The position numbers and the translations under genes were made by a program. 34,586 nucleotides of DNA, taken from positions 1 through 34,586 of the forward strand of contig DASUWA010000040.1 of NCBI GenBank assembly GCA_036378675.1, given 5' to 3'. Source of the DNA: Acidimicrobiales bacterium. Lineage in GTDB: Bacteria; Actinomycetota; Acidimicrobiia; Acidimicrobiales; Palsa-688. This document shows positions 32,646 to 34,586 of this stretch, in pieces (within the stretch, counting starts at the first letter, position 1; every line of letters starts with the position of its first letter). The notes below the pieces were generated by a model. The model was not told the origin of the DNA. It saw only the letters and a program-made list of their open reading frames with translations, and ran no database searches.

Positions 32646-32792
32646 ATGACGCAGAACGATCCTCATACGGCGCTGCGGACCGAACAGGGGAACGACTCCA
32701 CTGAGGCTCGGGATTCGGCGATCTCGGACACCCTCAGCGGAGTGGACACGGGCTGGCTGTGGGCGCATATCGCTGGACCAACAGTGAGATGA
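32646..32792 (+). CDS. Possible 48-residue peptide
   Basis: An ATG directly follows the previous stop (TAGATG) and opens 48 codons (MTQNDPHTALRT ... DTGWLWAHIAGPTVR). It contains CGGGATTCGGCGATC, which resembles the end of the dispersed repeat. It may be chance or a decayed repeat copy; the case for a gene is only its position. Confidence 0.2.
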   Translation: MTQNDPHTALRTEQGNDSTEARDSAISDTLSGVDTGWLWAHIAGPTVR

Positions 32793-32892
32793 GCTGCACT
32801 TTCAATCACCCGAATATCCAGGTCAGCTCCAAGCGGCCTGCGGGTGGATCACCCACGAGGTTCGGGGGCGACCCACCGGCTGTGGCTCATGT

Positions 32893-32898
32893 CAGAAT
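32893..32898 (+). promoter_or_regulatory. Candidate -10 element (CAGAAT), leaderless start
   Basis: CAGAAT ends six bases before GTG 32905 and no Shine-Dalgarno is present, the same layout as other genes in this region. Confidence 0.35.
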
Positions 32899-32904
32899 CG
32901 CGAC

Positions 32905-33717
32905 GTGAGAGGCGCCACGGGCGGGATCGCCATCAGGGTGTCCCTCGGGATCGCTGGTCTCACACTGGCAGCCTGTGGGAGTTCGGGGATCCGCTCGGCG
33001 ACCTCTGCGAGCGGCACGACCGGATCGACGGTGCCGTCAGTGTCAGGGCACCACACCGTGTACTTCCGCCCGGTGCTGTGTGAGCTCCCTTCCAGTACCC
33101 CCGCACCGACTGTGGCCCCCACGACATATCCGTATCCGAGTGTTCCTCCAACGTCTGTTCAAGTTGGATCCTCCTCGACATTTCCCCCAACGTCGAGTCC
33201 CCCCGCGTCCTACCCGCCAGTTTCACAGTCGGCCGCTAGTCCACAGGCGGCGAATCCGGGCGCATGCGGCGATCAGGCCCTTTCCTCGATAACCGACACC
33301 GGCACCGGGACCGAGACCGCAGCGAAGAAGGTGATCGCGCCCTACTACCTCGCTGCGGCGTCACCGCGTTACGTGCTCGGTCCAGCTGACATGACCGGAT
33401 CGGCGATAGCCACGGCCGAAGCCATCTCCACGATCGGGCAGTACCAGATTCAGCTCACATTCACTGCAGCGGGATCTGGGGACTTCAACGCGGTAGCAGC
33501 CCAGCGCTATTCCTACTATCGGCAGAACCCGAGCAATCCGCCTTACCAGAGCCTGGAGGCCATTGAGGTTGACGGCAAGGTCGTGTCCGCCCCGGAGATC
33601 CAAGTTGCCAGTTTCAACGGTACGGCCGTCATCAGCGGCTCAACCACTGCACCCTTCTCGAAGGAACAAGCCTCAACCATCGCTCAGGAGATCCAACTCG
33701 CCAGATGGCAGTCCTAG
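32905..33717 (+). CDS. Lipoprotein with a SecD P1-head-like domain
   Basis: This 270-residue protein has a signal sequence with lipobox LAAC (C24), then a Ser/Pro/Thr-rich linker to about residue 115, then a domain that resembles the head subdomain of SecD's first periplasmic loop. The matching parts are APYYLAAASPRYVLGPADMTGSAIA, QYQIQLTFTAAGSGDFNAVAAQ, EAIEVDGKVVSAPEIQ and GTAVISGSTTAPFSKEQASTIAQEI. In SecD these are VLGPAEVTG, WxVxLTFTxxG, AIVLDGxVISAP and GxAxIxGxFTxxEAxxLA. It has no SecD transmembrane helices, so it is not a translocase subunit; it is an anchored stand-alone head domain of unknown role. GTG 32905 gives the full signal peptide. Confidence 0.8.
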   Translation: MRGATGGIAIRVSLGIAGLTLAACGSSGIRSATSASGTTGSTVPSVSGHHTVYFRPVLCELPSSTPAPTVAPTTYPYPSVPPTSVQVGSSSTFPPTSSPPASYPPVSQSAASPQAANPGACGDQALSSITDTGTGTETAAKKVIAPYYLAAASPRYVLGPADMTGSAIATAEAISTIGQYQIQLTFTAAGSGDFNAVAAQRYSYYRQNPSNPPYQSLEAIEVDGKVVSAPEIQVASFNGTAVISGSTTAPFSKEQASTIAQEIQLARWQS

Positions 33718-33816
33718 CACTTCATTCAGTGGAGCCAGAACGCGCGCACATCCGGTCACTGACCGACCACGGCCACGCGCTCGATATTCCGGTGATCTGG
33801 CGTGCGCAGCCGGGTG

Positions 33817-34254
33817 CTAACTCACGACCATCAGAGATGCGTACAGGGTGGCACTGAGATTCCTCTCCGGGTTGTTGATGTCCTGCCTGACCCGATACCC
33901 ACCGGGTTCCACCGGGGGGACGAGCAGTCGGTACGGCCTGACTGTCCGCCCAACTCGTGCAAACGACACCTCGCTGTCGATTGCAATCGCCTGCGGCTCG
34001 GTCCCTCCCGGCTCTGCGACGGTCAGGTAGTTGATGGACCGCCACTGTCCGGTGATTTCAGCCTCCAGCATCACTTAGATGCCGTGGATGAATCCTTCTG
34101 TTGAACCAGTCGTGTTGGCCGAGACGCACTGGCCGGGCCGGACGGACGCCGGATTCAACATCAACCGGACATCGCCAGGTGGGTCTGGCCGCACCGGCAA
34201 GGGTGGTGCGGACTTCGGCGTTTCCGTCACGGACTGAAGGCTAGAACCAGTCAT
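33817..34254 (-). pseudogene. Beta-rich (Ig-like) protein gene interrupted by one in-frame TAA
   Basis: On the minus strand one frame runs from ATG 34254 to the stop at 33817 with a single TAA at 34075-34077. The first 59 codons give PPGDVRLMLNPASVRPGQCV and end STEGFIHGI. Directly after the TAA the same frame gives VMLEAEITGQWRSINYL, then PYRLLVPPVEPGGYRVRQDI and LSATLYASL. The two halves together read like one Ig-like/beta-sandwich domain with the usual pattern: V-x-P-G near the start, G-x-W in the middle, and PGxYRV near the end. TAC or TAT (Tyr) to TAA would explain the break. GTG 34074 just after the stop could in principle restart a truncated protein. There is no signal peptide. Confidence 0.55.
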
Positions 34255-34270
34255 CCCGGCCCGCGAGCGC

Positions 34271-34330
34271 GCCAGAACGTGAGCGCATCCGGTTACGGAG
34301 ACACGTCAAGCATCGACGCCGGATTCGGCG
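34271..34330 (+). repeat. Dispersed repeat, copy C, followed by TTTT
   Basis: It matches copy B at 51 of 59 aligned bases, including GGAGACACGTCAA and TCGACGCCGGATTCGGCG. The terminal CGCCG-GATT-CGGCG hairpin (34317-34330) is followed by TTTT (34331-34334), giving a terminator-like end. Seven bases after the hairpin the sequence turns into the structured segment starting GTGTG at 34338. Confidence 0.8.
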
Positions 34331-34337
34331 TTTTGCG

Positions 34338-34586
34338 GTGTGTCCTGAAAGGAGAGTGATGGTGACGTAGAAGGTTGCTAACACGATCCGTGCTGTGCCG
34401 GTGATGGAGGTTGGCCCTCCGGGACCGCCGATCAGGCGGAGGTCTCAAACCACCGCAAGCGGCTGCGGTTAAGAGTCGTGGTCGTGAGCGTTGCGGTAAA
34501 AGGCCCGCTGTCAGCGGGTCAGGTGGGCGACGAGAAGACGAACGTGAGTGAACCACTGCTGACGCATCGAAAGCCGAAACGATGGC
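34338..34586 (+). mobile_element. Possible 5' end of a group II intron (cut by window end)
   Basis: From 34338 the sequence begins GTGTG, matching the group II 5' consensus GUGYG, and becomes densely self-complementary. CCTCC pairs with GGAGG around 34416-34442, ACCGCA with TGCGGT around 34450-34470, CCCGCT with AGCGGG around 34503-34517, and CATCG with CGATG around 34566-34584. Segments such as GACGAACGTGAGTGAACC and CATCGAAAGCCGAAACGATG recall the purine-rich joins and GAAA-type loops of intron domain I. It holds no credible protein frame. The junction follows a hairpin plus TTTT, the kind of target used by class C introns. No reverse transcriptase is visible because the window ends. An IS-associated structured RNA is an alternative. 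Confidence 0.35.

Noticed and set aside
33734-33800. A fourth, degenerate repeat copy starting GCCAGAACG and containing CATCCGGTCAC.
   Set aside because: Only the first 28 bases resemble copy C convincingly and the hairpin is absent; similarity could be chance. A shorter match at 32713-32727 is likewise too weak.

Overview
The window is high-GC DNA from an actinobacterium. Support comes from the mycothiol-enzyme-type (MDMPI/TIGR03084) proteins, a RamB/ScfR-type regulator, a mycobacterial-type EtfD, frequent GTG starts and several probably leaderless genes. A lineage such as Acidimicrobiia is possible, but sequence alone does not settle it. About 25 kb reads as ordinary, densely packed metabolic chromosome. 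The last 9 kb (about 25.2-34.6 kb) is accessory: small orphan genes, broken genes, a dispersed repeat and probably the edge of a mobile RNA element.

Region 1 (1-15,007) is a divergent lipid catabolism cluster. The minus operon runs, in transcription order, acyl-CoA dehydrogenase, TIGR03084 protein, carboxyltransferase, biotin carboxylase/BCCP, AtuA-like protein (DUF1446), enoyl-CoA hydratase. Its genes abut or overlap by 4 bases. The plus arm has a second acyl-CoA dehydrogenase, a TetR regulator, a cytochrome P450 and two acyl-CoA synthetases. The gene set parallels the pseudomonad Atu/Liu pathways: activate, dehydrogenate, carboxylate a 3-methyl-enoyl-CoA, hydrate. The inferred substrate is a methyl-branched or isoprenoid acid, with the P450 perhaps making the acid. 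No HMG-CoA lyase type gene is present. Two abutting palindromes between the arms are candidate TetR operators.

Region 2 (15,008-24,356) holds a strong hairpin, an aldose-1-epimerase-like gene, a small orphan gene, a dienelactone-hydrolase-family gene, and the glyoxylate shunt (aceB-aceA, minus) divergent from a RamB-like regulator. An EtfD-like membrane iron-sulfur protein follows; it would pass electrons from acyl-CoA dehydrogenases via ETF to menaquinone. Regions 1 and 2 together describe growth on lipids: beta-oxidation type steps, electron disposal, and acetyl-CoA assimilation.

Region 3 (24,357-34,586) contains a 14-base tandem repeat, a long inverted repeat, small membrane proteins and lipoproteins, and an FAD monooxygenase with one internal TGA. 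It also has an MDMPI-like gene that reads 435 bases into the antisense of a Rieske oxygenase, an Imm27-like orphan immunity protein, and a two-gene unit with an excisionase-like HTH behind a palindrome touching its start codon. A SecD-head-domain lipoprotein and a beta-rich gene with one internal TAA follow. Three copies of a 60-base dispersed repeat lie in this stretch; the last ends in a hairpin plus TTTT, immediately before a highly structured segment that may be the 5' end of a group II intron cut off by the window end.

No rRNA, tRNA or CRISPR was seen. All functional calls rest on reading motifs by eye; no searches were run.
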